Shown here piece by piece: positions 1 through 12,369 of a stretch of DNA of 64,000 bases; the first letter of the stretch is position 1; every line of letters starts with the position of its first letter. Source of the stretch: Clavaria fumosa. Lineage: Eukaryota; Basidiomycota; Agaricomycetes; Agaricales; Clavariaceae. The notes beneath the pieces were generated by a model that worked only from the letters and a program-made list of their open reading frames with translations, searched no databases and was not told the DNA's origin. The stretch is from assembly GCA_951802425.1 (NCBI GenBank), contig OX637801.1, positions 558,001 to 622,000 on the forward strand, read 5' to 3'. Made by a program: the position numbers and the translations under genes.

Positions 1-115
1 ACTCATAATTTGTCAAACTCCATACCTGTTATAAGGCAAGGTTCTGTTTGTATATGTAAGTCACATGACTACAAAGTGGCTTAGCAGCTAAGCACTTTGA
101 CCTCAAACCGTCACA

Positions 116-1834
116 ATGCCAAGAATGAAACAATCGGCTTCTAGGTCAACTGGCACTCCATGTGTGAGAGTGACCCTTCACCTGTCTGCTATCAAACAAA
201 ATGCGCAGCCTATCACTCAACCAATTGGAATTAGGGTGAGTTTTCGACTCCACTGTCGATTTGATCGAGCTGATCAAGGGACACAGGCAGGTGACAGAGC
301 CCCAAATGATGAAGTAAGATTACTTAACTCCATCCAATGTAGTACTGACTTCTTGCAGTGGTGCTGCAGCTGTGGCAATGGAGGATTTCTTTTAGACTGC
401 AATTTGTGCAAGCGAGCAGTGTGCGGCAGCTGCCTCACAATTCCCCGATGCTCGGAGTTCATCAAGGAGCCCGACATCAAGTTTGTCTGTATGGCCTGCC
501 ACCTAAGCTCAAGAAATCGTGCAGAACCTTTCTATGTAAGTGATTATTCCTGTCATTACAGGTATATTGATACAACTTGAATCCCAGCCTCTCTATCGCA
601 ATAACAAGCCCATTAGGAGTGTCATCGGTCATATCAAGCCCACAAGTCTTAGGGGCCACTATGCAAGACAAAACATGAGCTTGCTCGCTATCCTCAATTT
701 CCATCTCTGCACAATCCCATCTCCAGGGGATCTGTACATTTCCATTGCCAATTCCTTGGCAGGATGGTTCACCAACCCATCGCAGAAAAGGATGTTATAC
801 ACTCAAGAAATAGTCCTTGACATTGATGCTGCTAATCCGAGGTCATTGCTCAAGCATCAGAAGGAAATAATTGAACTTGTCAAATGCTTTCGAGAGTACA
901 TTGCCTTCATTACTACTTGGACATGGCTGACAATATGGCTGACTGCTCTGAGTAGATAGATTTGGCATCCAAAGGCTCATCATCTTCTTGTTTACCCACA
1001 CCAACCCCGACAATGGGGACCTCCACTGTGCCAATAATGCTGGTATACAAACTGACAGTGTGAGTCCCAATCAATGTTCTTAAATGCTTATTTCTGAGCT
1101 AGTCTGCTAGTTTCTGGCTCAAGTCTTTGGCCAAGAACTTCTCCATTTCGCTAAGGAAGTCCACTTGCTTCTTATTCTTGAGGTTTGTGGCAGTGTTTGG
1201 GACAATGCAGCCTCGTGCAAGGCAATGACAGATTTTGCCCAGCAGTACATCTTTATTTCACTCTTCTCCTTCTAATACTGATATTTGTAGCAGGGCGTGG
1301 TTCAACCACATAATTGGCTTCAGTCAAAGGAACTTTTCTCTGCATCTTGCAATTCCCTTCTTAACCAAACTCCTTATCAAGCATTTTATCGAATGCTTCT
1401 CAATGCTTCGCATACTCCCTGATATTCTCAAGGAGGAGGAGGGTCTTGGTGCTCACAGTTCAATCCTGGTCCTCTCTCACTGGTTTGCCATCAAGTATTT
1501 TTGGGTCCATAAAGACCTTCGCCCATTCGGTGACACCCTCACCCTTCAGTGCCTGAAATGTTTTGCAATTCGGACCCTCACCTTCAAGCTATTGGACAAT
1601 AAGAGTGGGGAATATCAGGCGAGCTGTCATTGCGGCTGGCCTGAACGGAAGCTTTCTGGCAATGGATACATTGATGCTAAGGGGCTCACAGGGATCGATG
1701 GGATGGGCTTCATGCCTTTTGTACAGGACTCCAGCTATTGTCGACGAGGTATGGAAACTTCCCTGGTCCACATACAATACGGTCTAAGAACCTTATGCTC
1801 TGTACATAAAATTTTCTCTGAGTGTTTGATATGA
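116..1834 (+). pseudogene. Degenerate gene of an uncharacterised Agaricomycete cysteine-cluster family
   Basis: The N-terminal part (116-580) has a zinc-finger-like cluster: CCSCGNGG, then C-x2-C, C-x2-C and a final C-x2-C near residue 125. The middle part (540-959) and the C-terminal part (1235-1834) lie in other frames. The C-terminal part has a C-x2-C followed by a run ending in CHCGWPE, an arrangement I associate with hypothetical Agaricomycete proteins often found near repeats. No single frame joins the parts. A GTAAGT at 536 is followed by an AG only 26 bp later, too short for a normal intron, so the reading is broken. Function is unknown; metal binding is the only inference. It lies just upstream of the KDZ remnant on the same strand, but I cannot show they are one unit. 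Confidence 0.5.
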
Positions 1835-1975
1835 TGCAAGCATCCTGTAAATGTTTTGACCTGTAAATATTTTTGACTTGACCCACTGAGAACACGAGAC
1901 ACAGAATCATGTGACCATGGAATCAACAGAATCATATGACTGTAACAAACAAACATAAGCATTAAACAAAATCAT

Positions 1976-4900
1976 GTGACTGTATTCAAGATGTGGTCAG
2001 TCATTGGGAAGGGAGGACGAGCAGTAGAGAGAACATACACAGTAAAAAGACTCTCAAGGGGGAGAAAGGTCAGTAGGAAAGATCAGGAGATCACTCAAAA
2101 CACCAGAGCAGGTTCACCACCTCAACTTAAAAAATGCACAAGGGAGCCCAGTGATCCATATGAAAATTTGGATTTGAGGCAGGAAGATGAACTGCTTGGA
2201 CAGGAAAGTTTGAATTCAAAAAGGCCAAGAAAGGGGAAGGCAGTTGAATTGATTCTAACCAATTTTGATGTACTTTGACATTCTGCAGACACGGAATGAT
2301 TTCCTTCAAGAATGGAAGGACAATGCATGCAATCCGTATCTCTCTGAGATAATGGAGCTTGAGGCACCTCCTGAAAATCAGGACTGCATGCTTTGTCACA
2401 AACCCTTGGCTTTATACTGGTGTTTTGACTGCTTGTACACCACCCAACTTGTCTGCCTTGATTGCTGCCTTCTGCAACACCAGTGCCACCCATTTCATCA
2501 AATCAAAAAATGGACAGGAACTTTTTTTGACAGGAGCAACCTTGGAGATATGGGGCTTACCATCAATCTTGGCCATGGTGGCAATTTGTGCCCTGGATAC
2601 AAGGCTGGACTTCCTCACACCATGATTGATGAACAAAGAATCTGGGATGAGGATTCCAATGATGATGAGTCTTTAGAAGAACTGCTGCCAGGGATGGACA
2701 GCTTTCAACAGACTCATGGATTAACATTTGTAACCAGCTCTGGTGTTTTCAAGCGTCCAGTGAAATGGTGCATCTGTCCAAATGCACCATCTACTCATCT
2801 CCAGCTGCTTCAGATGCGCTTTTTCCCTGCAAGTCTTCAGAAGCCCTCAACTGCATTCACATTCGATGTCCTCAAATTGTTTCATATTGATGTTATGGAG
2901 AGCAAGACTGCAGCATGTAGCTTCTACTCAAAGCTGCAGAGAATGACTAACAGTGGATTTCCTTCTTCACTCCCTGTAAGTAACAAGATTTGCTGATTAG
3001 GATTAGATGCAACATCCTAACCCCAAGGTTTCTAGAATTGCTACCGTGAGCTGATGAGGGTGTCAAGGCAATGGAGGTATTTGGAAATGCTGAAGAGGGC
3101 TGGATTTGCGCATCATCCTGAGCAAGAGCAGACACCTGGTGATCTCGTACTTTTTTGCCCTACCTGCCTGCAACCTGGAATAAATGTAGCAGTTGAAGAG
3201 GTGAAAGAGTCTAGGAATCCATAGGTTTATTAAATTCATTCCAAATGCAAGAATTAATTAAAGATTACAGAAGCATTTATCACCGATCCATTGTAGCTGA
3301 TGGAAACTTTAAACTGGAGAATGTGAAGTCGAAATGCCCTGAGGATGATGTCTCCTTAAGTGATGGAAGAGGTTTTATGGTCAAGGAAAAGCCCTACCAG
3401 GCTCACATCATGGCATCTGTTGAAGCAAAACAGGTGACTCTTCAAGTCAAACACTATTCAGGATACTCACTGATAACATTGCTTAGAATCCAAGATGTCA
3501 CAATCATCGAGCAATTACTCAGGTGAATGGTCATAGTGGACAAAAATGAGATCACCTATGAGCTACTGGGGGTGGTGTATGTGCTTGTGCACATCATGGA
3601 TGCTTTTATCCACACAGCTTTGTTGATTTTGAAAAGGGGGAGAGGTAAGATTGATTTCTCTAAGGTGTCTCAGCTAAGTCTTTTTGATCAGGCAGATGAA
3701 CATTGATTATTCACTTTTCCAAGCCCTCCAGAAGGTAGAAGTCATCAAGAAGGTGCTTTTTGTCTATGACATAGGATGTGAATGGGGAAAGCACTTTTGG
3801 GACTGAGTTGAAGCAAGCAATTACCTGCATCTCGATTTCGACCTGGAGATTATCACGACAGTGGGGAAATTTCACTTGGGAGCACATATCAAGGAGTGCT
3901 TTGCACTTTTCTCCTTGAACTTTGTTCGAGGTGTTGGGCAATTGGATGGTTAAATTTTGGAAAGTCTCTGGTCAACCCTTGGCAAAGCAGCCAGCCATAC
4001 CAGAGGAATGTCTCAAGCTCATCGACAGGAAGTTCTCGACAACCACATGAATGATTCTATTTGGAAGAAGATGATCAAAGCATGTAAGTATGTGTTCTTA
4101 TGGTCATAGATATTTGTTTGATGCATTTAAAACCAGCACATTCAATCCTTACCAAGTGGAAGAATGCGCAACAGCAGCAGGCAGAAACCAAGTCAGCTCT
4201 GGATAAATTGACAGCTAGAATCAGCAATGCATGGGTATCAGAGTGGAGGCAATTGGAAGAAAGAGCAATGAATGAGCAAGGGAATTTGCTCAGAATATAT
4301 GATGTTGCTAACACAAAAAGTGAGCCATGTCCTACCCTTTTGTGCTTTTGATTGAAGTGCTTTAAAGCTCCTAGCTGTGCAGAGATTGAACTAGAGCTAT
4401 TGCGGAAGGAACGGAAAGCAAGTGATTTATCTGGCAATGCCAGTCTTCTAGCTTCAGGCATAAATTTGGAAAACAAACCGTAAGTTCTCATTACTATATT
4501 TGTTTCTTCACATTTTACATTCACATACTAGAGCATCATTAGCAGCTTATGTGAGGACACTGAAAAAGCCTTCAACATCCCAGCAAAGAGAGCTTGAGGA
4601 GAAATGAAGGTGCCTTCAAATCAGGATCACAAATTATGAGAAGTGCTGGTCTGAGTCAACTTTCTTTGTGGGCAGGGCTATTGACTTGGAAGAAAACTAG
4701 GTGAATGAAAGTGAACTTGAGGGCAATTCAGGTGATGAGTGGGAGGATGACAGTGGTGGATTTCAGCCTGAGGTTGTGGCTATATCCCTTCCATCAAAAA
4801 TGGGTTGGGAGAATCACATGGAAAGTGGCTTGGCAGACATGGCAGCCTGTGAAGTGAAACTCCAGGTTGGACAGATGAACGATGCCCTTGAACAAGTTAG

Positions 4901-5594
4901 GATTGCCTTGGGGGAGAAGTCTCTTATATTCAGAGAACAGGTAGGGCTCATAGAGCATCCATATACTGACCGGAACTGAGATATGAATTATTCAGGTCCG
5001 GAACTCCCAGAGTCAATGAATTGCTACGAGAGCCTGGAGCCAAGTGCACTGCATGGAGTCACAGATACAGCAAGCAGTCAGGGAATATAAGAGGGCACGA
5101 AGTGCTGTCCAGAGGCTGGGGTCATTGGATCTTAAGTATCAAGACATCACAAAGGATGACTTGAAAATGCCTGGAGATGTGGTTGAAGAAAACAGAATTG
5201 GTCAGTGATCAGAAAAATTATCCTGGTTGTGGAGGTTGGATAGTGGGATGAAGGATGGAGAATGCAGCAAGAGAATGAAAGAATGTGAGTGGACAGTATG
5301 ATATATTATGTTGGAAAAGCTGAGAAATATTTAGTTTATAAAGTCATTTGGTTGAGGGCAAGTGCAAGGTTCAATCGCTGGGAAGAGGAAGTCATTTTAC
5401 TGCAGCATGAAATGGAGTGGACAGCAGCCTTCTTTAAGCATAAAAGGGATAAATGGGAGCAAATGACGAATGATGTAGGAAATGCAAGAAGTGGGCTGGC
5501 CTGCCATGCTCACAAGCAGAGAGCAGTATGGGAAAAATTTGAAGTGCATGCAAGGAATACGTTGCAGCATAGTATTCAATGGGAGGTGGTGTAA
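1976..5594 (+). pseudogene. KDZ-type DNA transposase with CxC2 cysteine cluster, decayed
   Basis: KDZ (Kyakuja-Dileera-Zisupton) enzymes are RNase-H-fold transposases of basidiomycete DNA transposons. Visible in order: a basic N-terminus (1976-2278); a CxC2-type cluster (2265-2996) with CMLC, CFDC, CLDCC and a following C/H pair; the stretch that precedes the catalytic core (about 3035-3200); a first catalytic Asp in ADGNFKL (near 3300); a C-x-C-x2-H-like stretch (about 3570-3620); a second Asp in YDIGCEW (near 3770); the block ILESLW followed by HRQEVLDNHMND (near 3955-4050), the expected place of the catalytic Glu; and a coiled-coil C-terminal half (4100-5594). Introns with GTAAGT donors are likely at 2975, 4086 and 4479. 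A TAA at 3951-3953 and several frame changes make it non-functional. I did not find terminal inverted repeats. Confidence 0.72.
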
Positions 5595-5640
5595 AGAATG
5601 TGCAGTTAAATTTGATAGATTTGGGTTAATATATCCACTG

Positions 5641-7530
5641 CACATGTCTCATAAAGGAGAGGGATATCCTTATATCCCATTTCCTCTGCTGGACATGTCT
5701 TCTGCAGGAGAGGGATATCCTTATTTCTGTGCTGGACATGTCTCATACAGGAGAGGGATATCCTTATTTCTCTGCTGGACATGTCTTCTGCAGGAGAGGG
5801 ATATCCCATTTACTCCGCTGGACATGTCTTCTGCAGGAGAGGGATATCCCATTTACTCCACTGGATGTGTCTTCTGCAGGAGAGGGATATCCTTATTTCT
5901 CTGCTGGACATGTCTCATGCATGAAAGGGATATCCTTATTTCTCCACTGGACATGCTTCATGCATGAAAGGGATATCCTTATTTCTCTGCTGGATGTGTC
6001 TTCTGCAGGAGAGGGATATCCCATTTACTCCACTGGACGTGTCTTCTGCAGGAGAGGGATATCTCTATTTCTCTGCTGGACATGTCTTCTGCAGGAGAGG
6101 GATATCCTTATTTCTCTGCTGGACATGTCTCATGCATGAAAGGGATATCCTTATTTCTCCACTGGACATGTCTCATGCATGAAAGGGATATCCTTATTTC
6201 TCCACTGGACATGTCTCATGCATGAAAGGGATATCCTTATTTCTCTGCTGGACATGTCTCATGCATGAAAGGGATATCCTTATTTCTCCACTGGACATGT
6301 CTCATGCATGAAAGGGATATCCTTATTTCTCCACTGGACATGTCTCATGCATGAAAGGGATATCCTTATTTCTCTGCTGGACATGTCTCATGCATGAAAG
6401 GGATATCCTTATTTCTCCACTGGACATGTCTCATGCATGAAAGGGATATCCTTATATCTCCGCTGGACGTGTCTTCTGCAGGAGAGGGATATCCCATTTA
6501 CTCCACTGGACATGTCTCATGCATGAAAGGGATATCCTTATATCTCCGCTGGACATGTCTTCTGCAGGAGAGGGATATCCCATTTACTCTGCTGGACATG
6601 TCTCATGCATGAAAGGGATATCCTTATATCTCTGCTGGATGTGTCTTCAGCAGGAGAGGGATATCCCATTTACTCCACTGGACATGTCTTCTGCAGGAGA
6701 GGGATATCTCTATTTCTCCGCTGGACATGTCTTCTGCAGGAGAGGGATATCCTTATTTCTCCGCTGGACATGTCTCATGCATGAAAGGGATATCCTTATT
6801 TCTCCACTGGACATGTCTCATGCATGAAAGGGATATCCTTATTTCTCTGCTGGACATGTCTCATGCATGAAAGGGATATCCTTATTTCTCCACTGGACAT
6901 GTCTCATGCATGAAAGGGATATCCTTATATCTCCGCTGGACGTGTCTTCTGCAGGAGAGGGATATCCCATTTACTCCACTGGACATGTCATCTGCAGGAG
7001 AGGGATATCCTTATTTCTCTGCTGGACATGTCTCATGCATGAAAGGGATATCCATATTTCTCCACTGGACATGTCTCATGCATGAAAGGGATATCCTTAT
7101 TTCTCCACTGGACATGTCTCATGCATGAAAGGGATATCCTTATATCTCTGCTGGATGTGTCTTCTGCAGGAGAGGGATATCCCATTTACTCCGCTGGATG
7201 AGTCTTCTGCAGGAGAGGGATATCCCATTTACTCCACTGGACATGTCTCATACAGGAGAGGGATATCCCATTTCTTCTGCTGGACATATCTTCTGCAGGA
7301 GAGGGATATCCTTATTTCTCTGCTGGACATGTCTCATGTGTGAAAGGGATATCCTTATTTCTCTGCTGGACGTGTCTTCTGCAGGAGAGGGATACCCCAT
7401 TTCCTCCACTGGACATGTCTCATACAGGAGAGGGTTATCCTCATATCTCCGCTGGATGGGTCTCACACAGGAAAGGGATATCCTAATATCTCTGCTGGAT
7501 GTCTCATTCAGGAGAGGGATATCCTCCAGT
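5641..7530 (+). repeat. 43-bp minisatellite, about 44 tandem units
   Basis: Units of 43 bp repeat almost without interruption. Each holds a GGACATGTCT start, either CATGCATGAAAG or TCTGCAGGAGAG, the palindrome GGATATCC and a short T/C-rich tail. At least two unit types alternate in blocks, with CATGCATGAAAG units dominating 6120-6450 and 6770-7130. Because 43 is not a multiple of three and the units lack plus-strand stops, long open frames occur in all three plus frames; these are by-products of the repeat. The array starts about 50 bp after the KDZ remnant and becomes irregular after 7440. Confidence 0.95.
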
Positions 7531-7928
7531 GGACCTGTATTATACTCAGGATATGGATATCTCCGGCAGAATCTGGTATCCTGTTATATACAGGGGATAT
7601 GCAGCGTCTGGTATGTAGTTATATACCACAATATCTGACTGAACTATGTGTGTGTGTCCCCATAAACACCTCTCAGTGGATGACAGTCAGAAGAGCCCTT
7701 ATTCTTCCAGGCCAGACTTCCTGTGTACTCTTGTTTACAGCCAGCAGTTGGAGTCCTGCAAGCAAGTTATTGTAGAGCCAGAGCAGATAGTAGCTCATGT
7801 TGCCTACTATATTTGCTCACCTGGTACATTTGGCATTAAAGAAGGAACAATGGTTTTAATAGACAGTCTGCACCATAACCGATGGTGACATATTCAGCAT
7901 ATACATATCTGTACCCAGTTTACATGAC
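7531..7928. other. Unassigned interval
   Basis: The first 100 bp look like decayed minisatellite units (GGATAT remnants). A short open frame at 7646-7888 has no recognisable domain. I see no other structure. Confidence 0.5.
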
Positions 7929-9949
7929 CTAAGACAAATGTGTGACAAGCTCCTGCCACTTTTCAACCATGTCCTCATCAAACCAGTCATCATCATCATA
8001 AGCACCCAGTCCTTCCTTGTTGTCTGTGATCATCCAGTCATCTTCATTGGAGCCATCAAGCTCACCCTCATCTACAAGATGGTACTTGACCAAAATGGAT
8101 TCCTGATATTTATCCATAAACTTTGCATCACTGATTCTCTCATCTGGATGGCCACTGAAAGAGCGAGATACATCAGGCAAGACAGCGACTTTCCCTGTGG
8201 TGAGGGAATGTCGGAGATGTGGTTGCAAACTGTTGAAAAAGGAAGGGTCAAAATAATCAACAGGCATTCCTGTTGGAAGGACGAGGAATTCCAAGTTCTT
8301 CTGATCATCAGGAACTATTCGCAAACGTTCGCGCCACCTTCTGGATGAGTCTTGGTGAGCATCTTCCTCCCTCTTCTTGTCCAGCAGCTGAATCCAAGTC
8401 TCAAACTCTGCTGAACACTCTTGCTGCTTCTTGATGTGATACTCCTTTGGACCTTTCACCGCAACACCTGAAGGAGCTAGTTCATCATCTGAAGTTGCTT
8501 TTGCATCAATAAGATCCCGGTATCGCTGCGGATAGTTGTTTTCTTTGAGAAAAGTGAGACGAGCTGAAGCAAGCTGACAATTCTTGCAGGTTAATCATTG
8601 TACAAAAGTATGCAAAAAAGGACAGACCCGTGCACATCCACAGTACTGGGGACTCGCTTTATCCACAGCAGTGACACATCCAGGGTTCTGGCTGTCCCTC
8701 CTATACCACAAATACATGTAGTGGTGAACGATGTGGTCATATAAACGAATGAGCAATTCCATCCCCCACACATAGGTTGTGTTCAGTTTCAGATGAGCAT
8801 ACGTATGAGAAACAAGTGCTTGCTTAAAGGTATCAAGTGCTATGACTCAGCATGCCGCATTGTATAACGCATAGGGAGTCTGGTGAAGGTCCGGGCACCA
8901 CGATGTCAGTCCGAACCTTGCGAGACAGGCTTGCATATACTCTAACATATGCTCTTCAACCTGTAGAATTTGAGCTGCAATCTGTCTGCAATCTGTAATA
9001 GACACCAAGGATCCAATTTGAACAAGAGTTGGAGCAATATGCATCAGCCCTTCCCGACACTCGTAAAGGGCCGCTTCTGTCGAGAAACAGCTTGCAAAGG
9101 TCTTGAGGATTTGATCCAAAGGGTCCTGGGGCACTTGCTTTGGGTCAACAAGGCCCCAAAGGATGCGGAGATGGAGGGTCATCGCTTTTTATCAGTATAT
9201 GTTAGCAAGTCCTTTTGACGATGATAAAGCAGGTAAAAACGTACCTGGAGACCTCCCACATCATCTGGTAACTCTGAAGGCAAGAGGCGATGGATATGAG
9301 TGGCGGGTTTTGTAGTTGGCTTATCCTTCTTTGAGTTCTTGACAGCAGTATGGTTTATCTGCAGGGGATTGGAAGGTAAAATCGCTAGGGCTGTGGATTC
9401 GCCGGCAGCAGTGGTGGGGTTGCATTTTGAAGAACAAAGATTCTGTGAGGGGGCAGAATCAGGTATGTGTGTAGGCCATTGATGAGGAGGTTGGCATGGA
9501 GGCTCAGAAAGACGAGACTCTGCAGGCTCAGAGGGACTTGGAGACAAAGAATGAGTTTGTTAGGAGTGAGAAGGGTGAGTATCTGTTGACTTGGAGTGAC
9601 GAGAAGGGATGGCTGTCAAATTCCCATGATTCCTAGTGCTAGATGAAATTCTGCTCAGCATGACAGTGAACAACGAAACTCACCCTGTTCACATCTTCAC
9701 CACAACGAGTTCACTTGCTAACTCCTGCAGCTGAGCCTGCAAAGCAGCCTCTTGCACCTGCCTCTCTCATTCATGTCTCTGTAAAGCCTTGTCATGAGCC
9801 TGTATCTCTAGACGATAGGTTCGCTCCATCTCATCCATCTTCACCCGCACGACATCCTCAAGAGTTGCTAGAAGCTGGGGGTCCATGGTTTTAAGAGCTT
9901 CATTCCGAGAAGGTGGATGGGTGTGTTTATCACCAGTACTCATGGTCAT
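7929..9949 (-). pseudogene. Uncharacterised Agaricomycete hypothetical protein, interrupted by stops
   Basis: From 9182 down to 7929 one minus-strand frame reads as protein throughout, broken only by TGA at 8847-8849 and 8595-8597. The sequence has an LYDHIVHHYMYLWY-like stretch, a PQRYRDL motif and an acidic C-terminus (DDDDWFDED). Upstream lie an S/T/P-rich segment (9547-9245), a probable 60-bp intron at 9185-9244 with a CTAAC branch site, and a coiled-coil N-terminus starting at 9949. The N-terminal part is broken by TGA at 9767-9769. The splice at 9185 does not restore the frame, so a small indel is also likely. I recognise the family as a recurrent Agaricomycete hypothetical, often among repeats; its function is unknown. 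Each of the three TGAs would be CGA (Arg) before a single C-to-T change. Confidence 0.6.
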
Positions 9950-10378
9950 AGAAGGGAGTCAAGGGACAGTAGCAAGTTGACGAGTTGAGGACTGGCCTTG
10001 CACCAGCCATGCGCATCCAGCGCAGCATGTCACACAATGTCGCATATGTACAGGACTAAATCTAAGTTTTGGCAGCGTGCCATGTGACAGGGCTGTCACA
10101 GTGAATGGACAGGTGAATGGACATGACACTTCACCATGTATATGGACAGTTGTTTGCATGTCATGATAGACACATTCTAAGGCCCAAAACCAAATGATAG
10201 AATAGATATATAAAACAGAATTTGTCTCATATGTGAAAGCTGGCCATACAATCACATCTCCTTCATTTCTGGCTCAATTTCTATGAAAATGGTGGGACTG
10301 CCTAGCTTTCATCAAGCAGATTCAGGAAATGACAATTTTGTTCTTATATCTGCAGTAGTTAGTGAGACATTTTGATGA
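9950..10378. other. Unassigned interval
   Basis: No domain-bearing frame and no repeat partner in the window. Possibly the upstream region of the minus-strand pseudogene that starts at 9949; a TATA-like run (ATAGATATATAAA) lies near 10200. Confidence 0.4.
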
Positions 10379-10380
10379 TA

Positions 10381-10647
10381 CTGTAGTTTTTCGACCAGAT
10401 GTTCGTCACAGGTCACAGGAGATCATGAACTGAACTCATTTTCTGTGACTGTCACAGTCTTTTGGCAATGGCAAACTCAGCTCAGTAGTACAATTTGGTG
10501 GCAGCAGTGGCAAACAGTGCCAAGTCTGCCACCATGCCACCACATGAACTTGAGGTCACATATGGAATCTACCACCAAACTCCCATGTAGGTGGTGGCTG
10601 TGATGCTTACATAACTGTGGCTGGAACATCTGGTCAAAAAACTACAG
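10381..10647. mobile_element. MITE with 24-bp inverted repeats and TA duplication
   Basis: The left end 10381-10404 (CTGTAGTTTTT then CGACCAGATGTTC) is the inverse of the right end 10624-10647 with one mismatch, again CG versus TG. The element is 267 bp, has no coding frame, and is flanked by TA on both sides (10379-10380 and 10648-10649). This fits a non-autonomous Tc1/mariner-type element. Confidence 0.8.
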
Positions 10648-10649
10648 TA

Positions 10650-10993
10650 TGGGCAGTCAGGAGGCAGCCGGCATACGATGTGTGCTCCGCTGTTGGTCGT
10701 ATGTGAGTCGTCATTTTCGGTGAGTTGGTGGTGATGATGCGATGCGACTGGTAGGTGGTCGTTGTCGACATATATGAGACAGTGGTTGTGGGGTGAAGGG
10801 ATGGTGCGGGAGAAGAGGGAGAGGCATAGGGGTGGTGCACGGGATGGATATGGAAAGGGATCGCGATGGTGTACACAGTGTCTTCCTCACTGCATTTGAA
10901 TGTTCAGGCCACCTCATCGTGATTTCCAGCTGATGCCTCTCTGCCGGCTTGCCACCCCTCGGATAGCTATTGCTGCCGGTGCGCAAGTGGTGC
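10650..10993. other. Unassigned interval
   Basis: Two minus-strand open frames of 80-91 residues lie here (10634-10986), rich in Pro, Ser and Thr. They overlap the MITE boundary and have no domain. I do not call a gene. Confidence 0.4.
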
Positions 10994-10995
10994 TA

Positions 10996-11641
10996 CAGTT
11001 GATTACCTCATATTGAATAACCCCTTACCGTATAACCATGATAATGTATGAATTTTGGCCTTGACCAACTGCGTTTGTGGGGATTTGGGCTGAAAGATGT
11101 ATAACATATAGTGTATGGGCAAAATCAGACAACTATACAATATGGCAGCCAGGGGGCCAATACAAATCAGCTGGTCTAACAATTATGCTCAGAGTTTTTG
11201 CTCTCCACCAGGGCCCCATCACCCTCCAAAAAGCACCACCCAAGGCCACCTCCTTATAACCAGGGTGGGAGGCCCAGGAAAACACCCAGCGAGGTACTAG
11301 AAGTTGGATCGGAATCCAATGAAGATGAGGGTGGAGAGCCAGAGGTGAGCAGTGCTGAGCTGATACAGCTTTGCTGAAAGCTTGAAGACATTTGCTTGGC
11401 GAAAATTGGTGTGGTGGATAATGCCCAAGCACTTTCTCAAGAGATTCGACATTTTTGAGGGCACATGTGTCAGGCAGAGTTGAGCAAAGCAAAGCAGGTC
11501 ACTCTGGAAGCACTCGGGTTCCAAGTCACATCACAGAAGTCACACATGTGACAAATGTCACGTTCCACTGTATCAAATAACCACAGTACCATATTACTTT
11601 AGACACCTGACAGTCACTATACGTTATGAGGTAATCAACTG
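10996..11641. mobile_element. 646-bp inverted-repeat element with TA duplication
   Basis: The left terminus CAGTTGATTACCTCATA (10996-11012) is the exact inverse of 11625-11641. TA flanks both ends (10994-10995 and 11642-11643). The interior holds only short frames (11077-11259 plus, 11133-11492 minus) without a DDE motif, so this is a non-autonomous or decayed Tc1/mariner-like element. Confidence 0.7.
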
Positions 11642-11643
11642 TA

Positions 11644-12060
11644 GCAGCGGCAGTGCCACTGGCCCCGGATGTGGGCATATGGTGGTGGGCTCATGCTGGG
11701 TGCGGTAATGCGGTGTGGCGGGCACTGGCACTGCTCACACACAATTCCTCTGGGTTTCTCCCTCTGTTGTGAGCCCTGCGCTACTGATCTTGGCGCGAGC
11801 GCAGGTGCATGGGTGAGTAGGCCCGGTTGGTGCAGACAGACGGGCCCCATATGTGCGCGTGTGTGTGCATGGACGAGTTTCACAGCCAGTGGTGTTTGTA
11901 GAGGGCGGGTCAGTGAAAGAAAAGAAGAGAAAAATAATAAGAGCAACACATACCGTGGGCGTGCCAACGCGGCATGTCTGTCCCTTGTGGAACTGTATTC
12001 GCAACAAAGCTAAGATCTTTTAATTTTTCAATTTTGCAACCACTTTATTGCCTGACTGTA
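11644..12060. other. Unassigned interval
   Basis: Overlapping open frames on both strands (about 110 residues) without recognisable features. Nothing else seen. Confidence 0.4.
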
Positions 12061-12068
12061 CTCCAATT

Positions 12069-12361
12069 TAGGGATGCCACGGTTCAGTTCTGAACTTTGG
12101 TTTGAACCTGAACTGGACTGGACCAAACCGAAAATGAGGTTCAGGTTCAGCCAAGTGGGTGAACCGAACCAAAATTGAGGTTCAGAAGCCCAAATTTGGG
12201 TGAACCATTACCTTATTTGGTAAAAGTCCGGTCCAACAAACCGGACTTGGACTGAACTTGGGTTCAAGGTTCGGAATTTGGCCTGAACCGGACCTAAAGT
12301 CCGGTTCTGGGTTCAAAAAAATTGGCCCTGAACCGGACTCAACCGGACCGTGGCATCCCTA
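12069..12361. mobile_element. hAT-type MITE, copy 1
   Basis: The termini TAGGGATGCCACGGT and ACCGTGGCATCCCTA are perfect inverse copies. An 8-bp duplication CTCCAATT flanks the element (12061-12068 and 12362-12369), the length typical of hAT integration. The interior is built from repeated words around GGTTC and CCGGAC and has no coding frame. A second copy lies at 54566-54848. Confidence 0.9.
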
Positions 12362-12369
12362 CTCCAATT

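Noticed and set aside
5641..7530. CRISPR-like array
   Set aside because: Units are contiguous with no unique spacers of constant length, and the surroundings are eukaryotic.
5482..7638. Several open frames of 72-161 residues with repeated GHV-C-RRGIS-type peptides
   Set aside because: They arise because the 43-bp unit lacks plus-strand stops in every frame. All three frames are open, and there is no start context, codon bias or domain.
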